A stretch of DNA of 64,000 nt. Origin: Methanoregulaceae archaeon UXB-2016 (GTDB taxonomy: Archaea > Halobacteriota > Methanomicrobia > Methanomicrobiales > Methanospirillaceae). Below are positions 25,470-33,620 of this stretch, piece after piece (position 1 is the first letter of the stretch; every line of letters begins with the position of its first letter). Position numbers and translations under genes: made by a program. A model generated the notes under the pieces. The model did not search any database, was not told the origin of the DNA, and was given only the letters and a program-made list of their open reading frames with translations. The stretch spans positions 86,941-150,940 of the forward strand of contig SISS01000029.1 in the NCBI GenBank assembly GCA_004332335.1, given 5' to 3'.

Positions 25470-26903
25470 ATGGGCGAACTGCTCGATCGACTCGAACCAC
25501 TGCTCGCGGCGATGCCCGCGGTCAAGAGCCCCGAGGGGCACGTCCACTTCAAGAACAAGTTGCTGTGGACCGCCGGCATCCTGATCCTCTACTTCATCCT
25601 CTCCAACATCACGATCTTCGGCCTCGACCAGTCCAGCCAGGACATCTTTCTCTACTGGCGTGCACTGCTCGCAGGAGCCTCGGGTTCGATCATCCACCTG
25701 GGTATCGGACCGATCGTCACGGCCTCGATCGTACTCCAGCTCCTGAAAGGCGCTGACATCCTGCATATCGACACCTCGGAGACCCGCGGCCAGGTCCTCT
25801 ACATGGGCCTGCAGAAGGTCCTGATCGTGGTCATGATCCTGATCGAGGCCGCACCGCAGCTGATCGGCGGGTTCATGAAACCCGATGCGACCATCGTTGC
25901 GAGTGTCTTCGGCGGAAACACGACCCTCCTCGCCCTGATCATCTTCCTCCAGCTCATCGTCGGCGGCATCCTGATCGTCTTCATGGATGAGGTCGTGACC
26001 AAGTGGGGGATCGGATCGGGCGTCGGGCTCTTCATCATCGCCGGGATCTCGCAGTCCCTGATCAACGGGTTCCTCAACTGGGCCCCGGTCTCGGACCCGT
26101 ATCCCGTCGGGTTCTTCCCGCGCCTGATCGCGATCGGTCTCGGAGGCGGCAACTATCTGCAGTACTTCGGGACGGATATGCTCGCGTTCATCACGACGAT
26201 CGCGATCTTCCTCGTGATCGTCTACGTGGAGTCGACGCGGATCGAGATCCCGCTCGCCCACGCCCAGGTCCGCGGCTCGCGATCGCGCTTCCCCGTGAAG
26301 CTGATCTACGCCTCGGTCCTGCCGATGATCCTGGTCCGTGTGCTCCAGGCGAACATCCAGATGCTCGGGCTCTTCCTGAACAACGTCGGGATCACGATCT
26401 TCGGGCGCTTCGAGGGCCAGACCCCCACGTCCGGCCTGATGTACTTCCTCGCGCCGATCAACGGTCCGGACCAGTGGATGTGGTGGCTGACCGACCTCGG
26501 CCATGCGCCGTGGGAGATCTTATTACGAATGGGTATCGACACCATTGTGATGGTCGTGGGGGGCGCGCTCTTTGCGCTCTTCTGGATCAAGACGGCCGGG
26601 CTCGACTCCAAAGACGTCGCCCGGCAGATCCAGGGCTCCCAGATGTCGATCCCGGGATACCGGCGCAATCCCCAGGTGCTCGAGAAGTACCTGGACCGGT
26701 ACATCCCGCGCGTCACGGTCATCGGCGGCGTCTTCATCGGCCTGCTCTCGGTGGTTGCGAACCTCTTCGGTGTCATCGGAGCGGTCTCGGGCACAGGCCT
26801 GCTGCTCACGGTCTCGATCACCTATCGTCTCTACGAAGAGGTGGCGAGCCAGCAGATCATGGAGATGTACCCGTTCATGCGACAGTTCTTCGGGAAGGAA
26901 TGA
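25470..26903 (+). CDS. secY: Protein translocase subunit SecY
   Basis: A 477-residue membrane protein with about ten transmembrane helices, the archaeal Sec61-alpha form. The plug region near residue 60 is SSQDIFLYWRALLAGASGSI, and the conserved cytoplasmic loop has GSRSRFPVKLIYASVLPMIL. It forms the protein-conducting channel. It directly follows rpl15 and is followed by adkA and a DUF106 insertase-like gene. SecE and SecG are not in this operon. Confidence 0.97.
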   Translation: MGELLDRLEPLLAAMPAVKSPEGHVHFKNKLLWTAGILILYFILSNITIFGLDQSSQDIFLYWRALLAGASGSIIHLGIGPIVTASIVLQLLKGADILHIDTSETRGQVLYMGLQKVLIVVMILIEAAPQLIGGFMKPDATIVASVFGGNTTLLALIIFLQLIVGGILIVFMDEVVTKWGIGSGVGLFIIAGISQSLINGFLNWAPVSDPYPVGFFPRLIAIGLGGGNYLQYFGTDMLAFITTIAIFLVIVYVESTRIEIPLAHAQVRGSRSRFPVKLIYASVLPMILVRVLQANIQMLGLFLNNVGITIFGRFEGQTPTSGLMYFLAPINGPDQWMWWLTDLGHAPWEILLRMGIDTIVMVVGGALFALFWIKTAGLDSKDVARQIQGSQMSIPGYRRNPQVLEKYLDRYIPRVTVIGGVFIGLLSVVANLFGVIGAVSGTGLLLTVSITYRLYEEVASQQIMEMYPFMRQFFGKE

Positions 26904-26904
26904 G

Positions 26905-27477
26905 ATGGCAGGGACCAAGTGCATCATCACCGGCGTGCCCGGCGTGGGCAAGACCACGGTGATTACGGAAGCCTTAACACGGCTTGAGCAGATGGGCGTA
27001 CCATACGCCAACATCTCTTTTGGCTCGTTCATGTTTGAGATGGCGCAGCGGCAGGGGCTTGTTGCCAACCGCGATAAGATGCGTCTCCTCAGCAAGGACG
27101 ACCAGCGGCTGCTCCAGGAGCAGGCCGCGGAGGGGATCGCGAGGATCGACGGCAACGTGATCATCGATACCCATGCCTCGGTCAAGACGCCGAAGGGTTA
27201 TCTCGCGGGACTCCCCGAATGGGTGCTCGAGGCGCTGAAGCCCGACCTCTTTGTGTTGATCGAGACGGACGAGGACCAGATCCTCGGGCGGCGTTTCTGC
27301 GACCCGTCACGGGTCCGCGATCTGGACACCTTCCGTGCACTGCAGTCCCACCAGTCCTTCAACCGCGCCATCGCGGCGGCGTACGCAATGAAGACCGGAT
27401 GCACGGTCGCGATCGTAACGAATGCGGACCACCTGTTGGAACGAGCAACCGGCGATCTCGTCGGGCTCCTGACCTGA
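26905..27477 (+). CDS. adkA: Archaeal adenylate kinase AdkA
   Basis: A 190-residue AdkA. The P-loop is ITGVPGVGKTTVI at residues 8-20. RRFCDPSRVRDLDT fits the lid/NMP-binding region of the archaeal family, distinct in sequence from bacterial Adk. It interconverts ATP+AMP with 2 ADP. The ATG lies two bases after secY. Confidence 0.95.
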   Translation: MAGTKCIITGVPGVGKTTVITEALTRLEQMGVPYANISFGSFMFEMAQRQGLVANRDKMRLLSKDDQRLLQEQAAEGIARIDGNVIIDTHASVKTPKGYLAGLPEWVLEALKPDLFVLIETDEDQILGRRFCDPSRVRDLDTFRALQSHQSFNRAIAAAYAMKTGCTVAIVTNADHLLERATGDLVGLLT

Positions 27478-27479
27478 CC

Positions 27480-28085
27480 ATGGCGAAGAAGAGCGGTGCA
27501 TTCGGAGGGTACTTCGCCCTCATCCTCGCCATGGCCCTGATGTTCTCCTACAGCATCCCCTGGCTCCGTGAGGCCGTGGGCTCGGCGATCGATAAGATCT
27601 TCGGTCCCCTGCTCACCCAGTTCGGCATACCGTTCTTCATTCTGATCGTGATCCTCTCGACACTGACCGGGCTCTACTCGAGCCTGATCCAGAAGTACAC
27701 GATCGATTACGAGAAGATGCAGCGGACTCAGGCCCAGATGAAGGAGTTCCAGAAGGAGTTCCGCGAGGCCCAGCTGGGCGGCGACGAGAAGCGGATCAAG
27801 AAGATGCAGGCGAAGCAGAGCGCGATGATGCAGGACCAGCTCGAGATGAGCCAGGCCCAGTTCAAGCCGATGGCCTACATCCTGGTTGTCTCGGTCCCGA
27901 TCTTCTTCTGGCTCCTCTACCGCCTGCCGCTGACGCCCGATCACCTGGTCTTCCCGTTCATCGGGTCGACCGCGCTGACGGCGTCCGCGTTCGGGCCGTT
28001 CCCCGCCTGGATCCTCTGGTACATGACCTGCTCCCTGACCATCTCCCAGGTGATCCGCAAGTCCCTCAACATCGGGGGGCTCTAG
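27480..28085 (+). CDS. DUF106 / EMC3-TMCO1-like membrane insertase (Oxa1 superfamily)
   Basis: A 201-residue protein: a TM helix near 12-30, a TM near 45-62, a long cytoplasmic coiled coil 75-130 (YEKMQRTQAQMKEFQKEFRE), then TM helices near 135-153 and 175-190. This arrangement is the archaeal DUF106 family, homologous to Get1, EMC3 and TMCO1 insertases. It probably helps insert membrane proteins beside SecY, whose gene is two positions upstream. The Oxa1-superfamily link is established knowledge; activity here is inferred. Confidence 0.9.
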   Translation: MAKKSGAFGGYFALILAMALMFSYSIPWLREAVGSAIDKIFGPLLTQFGIPFFILIVILSTLTGLYSSLIQKYTIDYEKMQRTQAQMKEFQKEFREAQLGGDEKRIKKMQAKQSAMMQDQLEMSQAQFKPMAYILVVSVPIFFWLLYRLPLTPDHLVFPFIGSTALTASAFGPFPAWILWYMTCSLTISQVIRKSLNIGGL

Positions 28086-28086
28086 G

Positions 28087-28617
28087 GTGCGGATCACGGT
28101 CAGCGGTCCGCCCGGCAGTGGCACGACCACGCTGGCCAGGCGTCTCGCCGAGCGGACAGGCTACCGGCTGATCTCGGCCGGCGAGGTCTTCCGCGGCCTC
28201 GCCCGCGAGCGCGGCATGGACCTGGCGAGCTTCGGCGCGCTCGCCGAGGCCGATCCCACGTTCGATCGCATGATCGACGAACGGCAGCGGGAGATCGCCG
28301 AGGCGACCGACGATATCGTGGTCGAGGGGCGGCTCTCGGGCCGGATGATCTCGAATGCCGACCTCCGGATCTGGCTCCAGGCCCCGCTCGCGATCCGCGT
28401 CCGGCGGATCTTCGAACGCGAGGCGGGTCCCGATCTGGCCGCGGCCGAGGCCGAGACGGCCGGGCGCGAGGCCTGCGAGGCCCGGCGCTACCGGCAGTAC
28501 TACGGGATCGAGATCGACGACCTCTCGCCCTACGACCTGGTGCTGAACACCGATCGTTTCGGGGTTAAGACCCTCGGTACGATCGTCGAGGCCGCGATCG
28601 CGGGCCTTCGAGACTGA
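28087..28617 (+). CDS. cmk: Cytidylate kinase
   Basis: A 176-residue kinase with a GTG start one base after the preceding stop. The P-loop ITVSGPPGSGTTTLARRLAE opens the protein, followed by YRLISAGEVFRGLARERGMD, the CMP-kinase pattern. It phosphorylates CMP and dCMP. It is the last gene of the operon here; rpl34e, rpl14e and truB, which follow in some archaea, are absent. Confidence 0.94.
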   Translation: MRITVSGPPGSGTTTLARRLAERTGYRLISAGEVFRGLARERGMDLASFGALAEADPTFDRMIDERQREIAEATDDIVVEGRLSGRMISNADLRIWLQAPLAIRVRRIFEREAGPDLAAAEAETAGREACEARRYRQYYGIEIDDLSPYDLVLNTDRFGVKTLGTIVEAAIAGLRD

Positions 28618-28663
28618 ACCGGTCTCCCCTCAGCCCCCGTTACGAGGGCGATCTTCCGCTCCT

Positions 28664-28678
28664 GCGGTCTCTTTTTCA
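28664..28678 (+). terminator. T-run at the end of the ribosomal operon
   Basis: GCGGTCTCTTTTTCAGC begins about 45 bases after the cmk stop. It is weak but in the right place. Confidence 0.35.
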
Positions 28679-28929
28679 GCTCTCTGCGCACGAACTCCAT
28701 CCGCCGTTCTAACGGGGCGTGCTGACTCCCACACATCCTTGTGGAACGGGCTCATCGGCCGACCGTAGATCTCGATGCCGGGCCGCGCCGAATCATAGCC
28801 TCGATACGCCTTCGGCCCCATCATGCCCACCAGGTTTGACGGGTCGTCATCCAGGGACTTCCCGCTCTGGCATGCCCGGAAGGCAGCCGCTGGGCTGCGA
28901 CCTCCGGAAAAAATGGAGGACGAAGTCCT
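28679..28929. other. Gene-free stretch after the ribosomal operon
   Basis: Only a 60-codon minus-strand frame (28630-28830) is present, containing GIEIYGRPMSPFHKDVWESA. It resembles no family known to me and has no ribosome-binding site. I see no RNA gene or repeat. Confidence 0.4.
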
Positions 28930-29499
28930 TTACTCGAGCGTTCGGCGGAAACTCGTGATCCCGAGGATGATGGCCGCACCTGAAAAGAGCATGAGTGCGA
29001 GCAGGTCGAACGAGATCGCGCCCATCCCCTGACTGCGAAGGATCAGGGTCCTGAGGGCATGCACCGCGTAGTACTCCGGGTTGACCGTCGTGATCCAGCG
29101 GAGCCAATCGGGCATGCCCATGGTCGGGTAGAATGCTCCGCTCGTCATGAAGAGGATCAGGCTGAGAAAGGCGTTCATGCCCGAGAACGACTGCTGCTCC
29201 TTGAACCGGGACGAAACGAAGACGACAAGGCTGGTCAGCCCGATGCTGATCACGAACAGGACGAGCAGGACGAGGACGAAGTCCTCGACACTCCTGAGGA
29301 CGATCCCCGCCGCGACGAGGTCGACGAGAAAGATGATGAACCCCGAGAGGAACCCCTTGACCGTGCCGCTCCCTATCACCCCGAGGATGATACTGGACCG
29401 CTTCACGGGCGTCACGAGATAGCCTTCGATGATCCCGAGCTCGCGATCCCGGATCAGGGCAAGGCCGCCGCCCATCATGGTGGACATGAAGATCGCCAT
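28930..29499 (-). pseudogene. ABC-2 permease remnant, N-terminal part deleted
   Basis: A 189-residue remnant. MGGGLALIRDRELGIIEGYL, then TPVKRSSIILG, aligns with LFDKNWGLLREVMAAPMARS of the intact permease at 878-1714, so roughly the first 85 residues and the first TM helices are gone. The remaining four or five TM segments and the C-terminus are intact. The break joins directly to the ATPase remnant, out of frame, with an ATG at 29499. It could only produce a partial membrane protein. Confidence 0.8.
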
Positions 29500-29804
29500 G
29501 ACCCGATGATCGATCGGATCTGCTCGGGCTCCTGACCGAGCTCGTGGGAGTCGACATAGGCCGTGCCCGAAGTCGGACGGAGGAGAGTGGTGAGGATTCG
29601 GATGAGCGTACTCTTTCCCGCCCCGTTCGGCCCGAGGAGCCCGAAGATCTCGCCGCGTCCGACCTCGAAGGAGACATCGTCGATCGCGGTCACAGTTCTC
29701 TCGCGACTTTTGAAGACCTTTGACAGGTGTTCGATGCGGATGATCGCCTCCGCGTACGCCGTCCCGGTTGCTCCGATCGAGCTGTCCTCCTCTTCCAGCC
29801 CCAT
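29475..29804 (-). pseudogene. ABC transporter ATPase remnant, truncated after Walker A
   Basis: The frame opens at the ATG at 29804 and keeps the N-terminal strand and Walker A ([17 protein letters not shown]). It runs to EQIRSIIG, where the intact paralogue continues to IVFQ and the signature motif. Here sequence jumps into the permease remnant and the frame ends eight codons later. About two thirds of the ATPase (Q-loop, signature, Walker B) is missing, so it cannot hydrolyse ATP. The deletion totals about 0.9 kb judged by the intact pair. Confidence 0.82.
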
Positions 29805-29823
29805 TGCATAAGTCCCATCTCCG

Positions 29824-30277
29824 TCATCCGATCCTGGCAAGGATTGTTCGAACATTTTCGAGCGACTCTGAGAAGAGGAGGAGTTCCTCTTCGTCAAGGA
29901 TCGAAAAGCGTTCGGCGAGGTACCGTCTGAAGAGGTCCGTGCCATCCCTCAGATATTGCTGTCCCTCTTCGGTGACGATGATCCGGACCACTTCGTCGGT
30001 CCTCGGGGTCGCGTTGCCGTTCGACGAGTCCCTCCTGGGCGAGGGAATCAATGATCGTCGTCATGTACGGCCTCGAGACGAACAGTAACCGGCTGATGGT
30101 CGACATCTTTGGATCTTCGACCATGGAGATGATATGCAGGGTCCGGTAGCGCATCGCCTGCCTCTCAAAGAGGCCGTCGTGAGGGCCCCCTCCTTTTGGG
30201 AAGAATTTCCGCGGAGTGGAGATCAGCAGGGCCATGAACTGCTCGGCCACCCGTATCCTGGACTCATCGATCGCCAT
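29824..30277 (-). pseudogene. MarR-family regulator with a frameshift
   Basis: The first part (MAIDESRIRVAEQFMALLIS, then the winged helix with STISRLLFVSRPYMTTIIDS and the wing VERQRDPEDRR) is in one frame. The dimerisation part ([17 protein letters not shown], then [16 protein letters not shown]) is in another. A single-base indel near 29995-30005 separates them. Restored, it would be about 150 residues, normal for MarR. It probably once controlled the adjacent ABC exporter, a common pairing. Loss of the exporter and regulator together suggests real decay, though a sequencing error cannot be excluded for this single site. Confidence 0.8.
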
Positions 30278-30519
30278 AACCTTACGGTGATGGTAGGTCT
30301 CTCGGTATATTTAGTTTCTACAAATTTCAGAAAACGAACTATTTGCTATGCGCACCGACCTCCGTCAGGGGGTCTTCGACGCCGCATCACCTCACAGGGG
30401 TTGAACCGGCCGATGGACGGTACGGCGATTGCCCGGAACGGTATGACTCCGGCGGACGTGACCGAGCTTCCGCTAAAAAGCAGAGTCGATCGATCTCCGG
30501 AACACCGAAGAAAAAAAGA

Positions 30520-30845
30520 TCAGAGGTACCGGTTTCGCCGGAGCCAGTCGACCTGGGGCGGCATGTACCGGTAGATGATATCGCACTTCTCGTTCTGGAA
30601 ACTCCACGGCGTGACGATCACGATGTCACCCTCGCGGATCCAAGCGCGCTTCTTGATCTTGCCCTTGATACGTCCCATTCGGGTCACGCCGTCGAAGCAC
30701 CGCACGCGGATATGGTTCGCTCCCATCATCAGTTCGGCGGTTGCGAACTGCTCGTTGTTCCGCTTTTTCGGCAGACGCACCCGGATCGTCTGGCCCTCGA
30801 CGCCGGTTCCGCTGGCTACCTCAACTTCGCCGGCTGCCTGAACAT
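30520..30845 (-). CDS. eif1a: Translation initiation factor aIF1A, with an apparent 1-base frameshift at the N-terminus
   Basis: The OB-fold body is unmistakable: RLPKKRNNEQFATAELMMG, then HIRVRCFDGVTRMGRIKG and REGDIVIVTPWSF. The only in-frame start is a GTG at 30780, giving 86 residues, shorter than the usual 100-110. Upstream the same frame continues with family-like sequence (AAGEVEVASGTGVEGQTIRV) but has no ATG, GTG or TTG. An ATG at 30845 lies in another frame at the right distance from a strong TATA box. Restoring one base just after that ATG gives a normal-length protein. As the gene is essential, a sequencing error or unusual start is more likely than a dead gene. aIF1A binds the ribosomal A site during initiation. 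Confidence 0.85.
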
Positions 30846-30892
30846 TTGGTCTTATTCGATCAACTCCAGTGGGGTAATGAAAGGCTTTATGA

Positions 30893-30906
30893 ATATATAT
30901 ATTTAT
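30893..30906 (-). promoter_or_regulatory. TATA box for aIF1A
   Basis: Reading on the minus strand, AAATATATATATTC lies in an AT-rich island. It predicts transcription start near 30870 and so favours translation from the ATG at 30845, about 25 bases downstream, over the GTG at 30780. Confidence 0.6.
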
Positions 30907-30955
30907 CGCTCCGGGTCAGCCGTTTATTTCTCCTTGCCCCAATATGTCTGTGGGC

Positions 30956-31468
30956 CTATGCGCCCGCGTCGCCGTAGCGGTTCTGGAACGAGCACTCCTC
31001 GAGCCGCTTCTTCGGGGGGTTCGCGATCTCGGCGGGGTCGCCGGCCGGGATCAGCGAGACGAGTGTATACTCGCTCGGCACATTCAGAAGCTCGCGCATC
31101 GACTCGGCATAGGGCTTCTTGTCGCCGGCCACCCAGCAGCTGCCGATCCCGTGGTTCTGAAACGCGATGATCATGTTCTGGGTCGCGGCCGCGCAGTCCT
31201 CGAGGTAATATTTCTCGCCGACCCGCCCGAAGACCACAATGCAGACCGTGGCCTCGGCGATGAACTGGCCGTGGTCGGTCAGGTCCGCGATCTGGCGGAG
31301 GAGGTCTTTGTCGGTGATCGCTCCGAAGAGCCAGGGCTGGACGTTGTTCGCTGTCGGCGCAAGACGGCCGCAGTCGAGAACGTCCTGGATCACATACGGG
31401 GGGATCTTCGACGGCTTGTACTTCCGGACCGACCGGCGCGACTTGATCATCATGGTCCCGACATTCAT
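30956..31468 (-). CDS. Nitroreductase-family FMN oxidoreductase
   Basis: A 170-residue protein with the nitroreductase pattern: MIKSRRSVRKYKPSKIPPYV at the start, RLAPTANNVQPW near 40, and NMIIAFQNHGIGSCWVAGD near 105. It is expected to be a homodimer binding FMN and using NAD(P)H or F420-linked reductants; the substrate is unknown. I chose the ATG at 31468 (MNVGTMMIKSRR); a longer start at 31495 adds nine residues. Confidence 0.88.
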   Translation of the reverse strand: MNVGTMMIKSRRSVRKYKPSKIPPYVIQDVLDCGRLAPTANNVQPWLFGAITDKDLLRQIADLTDHGQFIAEATVCIVVFGRVGEKYYLEDCAAATQNMIIAFQNHGIGSCWVAGDKKPYAESMRELLNVPSEYTLVSLIPAGDPAEIANPPKKRLEECSFQNRYGDAGA

Positions 31469-31526
31469 GGGAGATCCGATTGCCCGGATCGGCAATAATT
31501 GTTCGCTGAAAAAGAGGAAGGGGAGA

Positions 31527-32534
31527 TCAGTTCCTGCGGACGAGGAGGAGCCCGAGGCCGACGAGGCCGAGCAGGGCCAGTGTCGCTCCGCCGAACCCGG
31601 GGCTCCGGGTCGTCGTGGGGAGGGCCGGGGTGGCCGTCAGATTCGGGGTCGTGGTGTTCGCCGCCGCTGTCGTCGTGACCGTTACCGTGGCGGTCGTATT
31701 CACGGGTGTCGTCGTCATGGTCGCCGTGGCCGTTCCGGTCAGGGTGACGGTCGATGTGGGTGTGCCGGCGCCAGTGATCGAGGGACCGGTCGTTCCGCCT
31801 ACCTGGACCGTCCCCGACTGCGAGCGGGTCGTGGTCTTGCCGATCTGGTTATAGTTGTCCTTTATCCCGTTTGCATTGCAGTCGGCCCAGACCTCGTAGG
31901 AGCCGGCCCGATAGCGCGAGGTGTCGGTCGTCCAGACGGCCCCCGTCTCGTACACCGAGGAGTTGACCGGGATGTTGACGAGCGAGGTCGTGGCCCCGGT
32001 CGGGCCCTGGAGCGAGGTGAACTCGGCCCCGGTCGGGTCACGGACGTGGATCGTGACCGGTGCGCCCGCTACTCCTGTCCGCTGGGCCATCGAGTAGAGG
32101 TTCGTCTCGATCCTGAACCCGAGCGGGTCGCCCGAGATATAGCCCGAGCCCGGCTCGCGTCCTGTCCGGGTGTTGATCACCCGGACCTGGAGGCTCGGGT
32201 CCTTGACGATGAATGCGAGCTGCCGTCCGGGCCAGGTGTACCAGGCCCCGGTGGCGGTAGCAAAGGTGCCCGGCGAGACGTAGAACGACGTGGGATCCGA
32301 GACTGCCATCACGTCGGACGGGGCGTCGGTCTGGATGTTTCCGCCAGCGCCGAAGCGGGCGATCTGTCCGCCGGGCGTGATCCCGGTCGCGGCAATATTG
32401 AGACCCTGTTCGCCGACGAAGACCGTGCCACCGGCAGGGACGTCGGTGATGGCCGCCGCCGCGGGCCCCGCGAGGCCGGCCGCCACGACGAGGCAGGAGA
32501 GGATAAGGAATGAAATCCGATACATCTGGTTCAC
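31527..32534 (-). CDS. DUF3821 surface protein with PGF-CTERM-type anchor
   Basis: A 335-residue protein: signal peptide about 1-28 (LSCLVVAAGLAGPAAAA), a DUF3821-like domain about 30-235 (VPAGGTVFVGEQGLNIAATG), a Thr-rich stalk 245-305, then PGFGGATLALLGLVGLGLLL and a short basic tail. That C-terminal pattern (Pro-Gly-Phe, hydrophobic helix, Arg) matches the PGF-CTERM signal processed by archaeosortase. DUF3821 proteins are common surface proteins in Methanomicrobiales. The natural role is not known. Confidence 0.85.
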   Translation of the reverse strand: MNQMYRISFLILSCLVVAAGLAGPAAAAITDVPAGGTVFVGEQGLNIAATGITPGGQIARFGAGGNIQTDAPSDVMAVSDPTSFYVSPGTFATATGAWYTWPGRQLAFIVKDPSLQVRVINTRTGREPGSGYISGDPLGFRIETNLYSMAQRTGVAGAPVTIHVRDPTGAEFTSLQGPTGATTSLVNIPVNSSVYETGAVWTTDTSRYRAGSYEVWADCNANGIKDNYNQIGKTTTRSQSGTVQVGGTTGPSITGAGTPTSTVTLTGTATATMTTTPVNTTATVTVTTTAAANTTTPNLTATPALPTTTRSPGFGGATLALLGLVGLGLLLVRRN

Positions 32535-32622
32535 CCGACCGCATACGGTCGTTTCAGGGTAAATAGATTCTCGTCCGACGAGATAAAGCGGCCGAAGTCG
32601 GCAGAAATGGTTGAGGGCGAAC

Positions 32623-32799
32623 TCAATCCTCGGTCGAGATCGCGGCCGAGGGGCAGCAGTCGATGCAGGTGTTGCAGTCGACGCACTTCTCCTTATCGAT
32701 CACGGCGATCCCTCCGCTCATGGTGATCGCCTCAGAGGGGCATTCATCGATACAGGTCTCGCACCCGACACAGAGGTCCTTGTCCACCTTAACAGCCAT
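32623..32799 (-). CDS. 2[4Fe-4S] ferredoxin
   Basis: A 58-residue protein with two cluster motifs, CVGCETCIDECP and CVDCNTCIDCCP, each C-x2-C-x2-C-x3-C-P. It carries low-potential electrons. On the same strand it follows dapB and dapA with a 32-base gap. It is shorter than common ORF cutoffs but the cysteine spacing leaves no doubt. Confidence 0.95.
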   Translation of the reverse strand: MAVKVDKDLCVGCETCIDECPSEAITMSGGIAVIDKEKCVDCNTCIDCCPSAAISTED

Positions 32800-32831
32800 G
32801 TTTCTCCGTATTCACTGGCGCCATGAAAGAG

Positions 32832-33620
32832 TTATAGGTTTCTCTTAGTGCCCGAAGAGGCCTCGAGCCCGAGCACTTCGGCGAAGGTGTGGATGCCGGC
32901 CGGCTGCCCTGTGACCCACTCGGCCGCGCGGAGCGCCCCCGTGGCAAAGACCGCGCGGTCGTATGCCCGGTGCGAGAGCGTGATCGTCTCGAAGTTGCCG
33001 GCAAAGAGCACGGCGTGGTCGCCGATGATGTCTCCGCCGCGGACCACGTGGACCCCGATCTCGGAGCCGCGCTCGTCCATCCCCTCGCGCCCGTACTTCT
33101 TCTCCCGCTCTCCGACGGCCTGGTCCAGGATTGCGAGGATCGTCTTCGCGGTCCCCGAGGGTGCATCCTTCTTGTACCGGTGGTGGGCCTCGGTCACCTC
33201 GATGTCGTACTCGGCCAGGCGCGGCGCGGCATCGCGGAGGATCTGCCAGAAGATGTTGACGCCGATCGAGTAGTTTGAGGAGATGACGGCCGGCACGCGG
33301 CCCTCGATCGCTGCCCGGTTCGCGGCCTCCTGCTCGGAAGAGAAGCCCGTGGTCCCCACCACGAGCGCGACCCCGTGCTCCGCAGCGACGCGGATATTCT
33401 CGACTGCGGCCGCAGCGACCGTGAAGTCGATCAGGACGTCGGGGCGCTGCTCCTTGAGCAGGTGGCCGAGTCCGGCGGCCGGCACGACCGGTGCGCCGAA
33501 CTGCTCGCCCGCACGAATGTCGACTCCGCCCGCGAGCTCGAGGCGGTCGGACTCGGTGATCATGCGCGAAAGCATGGTCCCCATCCGGCCGAGTGCGCCC
33601 GCGACCACGACCCTAGTCAT
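32832..33620 (-). CDS. dapB: 4-hydroxy-tetrahydrodipicolinate reductase DapB
   Basis: A 262-residue enzyme. The NAD(P)-binding motif is VVVAGALGRMGTML at the N-terminus, and the catalytic region EAHHRYKKDAPSGTAKTI is near residue 150. It reduces the DapA product in lysine/diaminopimelate synthesis. It overlaps the end of dapA by eight bases. The epimerase DapF is encoded at 58847. Confidence 0.96.
   Translation of the reverse strand: MTRVVVAGALGRMGTMLSRMITESDRLELAGGVDIRAGEQFGAPVVPAAGLGHLLKEQRPDVLIDFTVAAAAVENIRVAAEHGVALVVGTTGFSSEQEAANRAAIEGRVPAVISSNYSIGVNIFWQILRDAAPRLAEYDIEVTEAHHRYKKDAPSGTAKTILAILDQAVGEREKKYGREGMDERGSEIGVHVVRGGDIIGDHAVLFAGNFETITLSHRAYDRAVFATGALRAAEWVTGQPAGIHTFAEVLGLEASSGTKRNL

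Noticed and set aside
28630..28830. A 66-codon minus-strand frame after the ribosomal operon
   Set aside because: No family similarity is recognised, no ribosome-binding site is seen, and it overlaps the likely terminator; it is mentioned only as a gene-free stretch.
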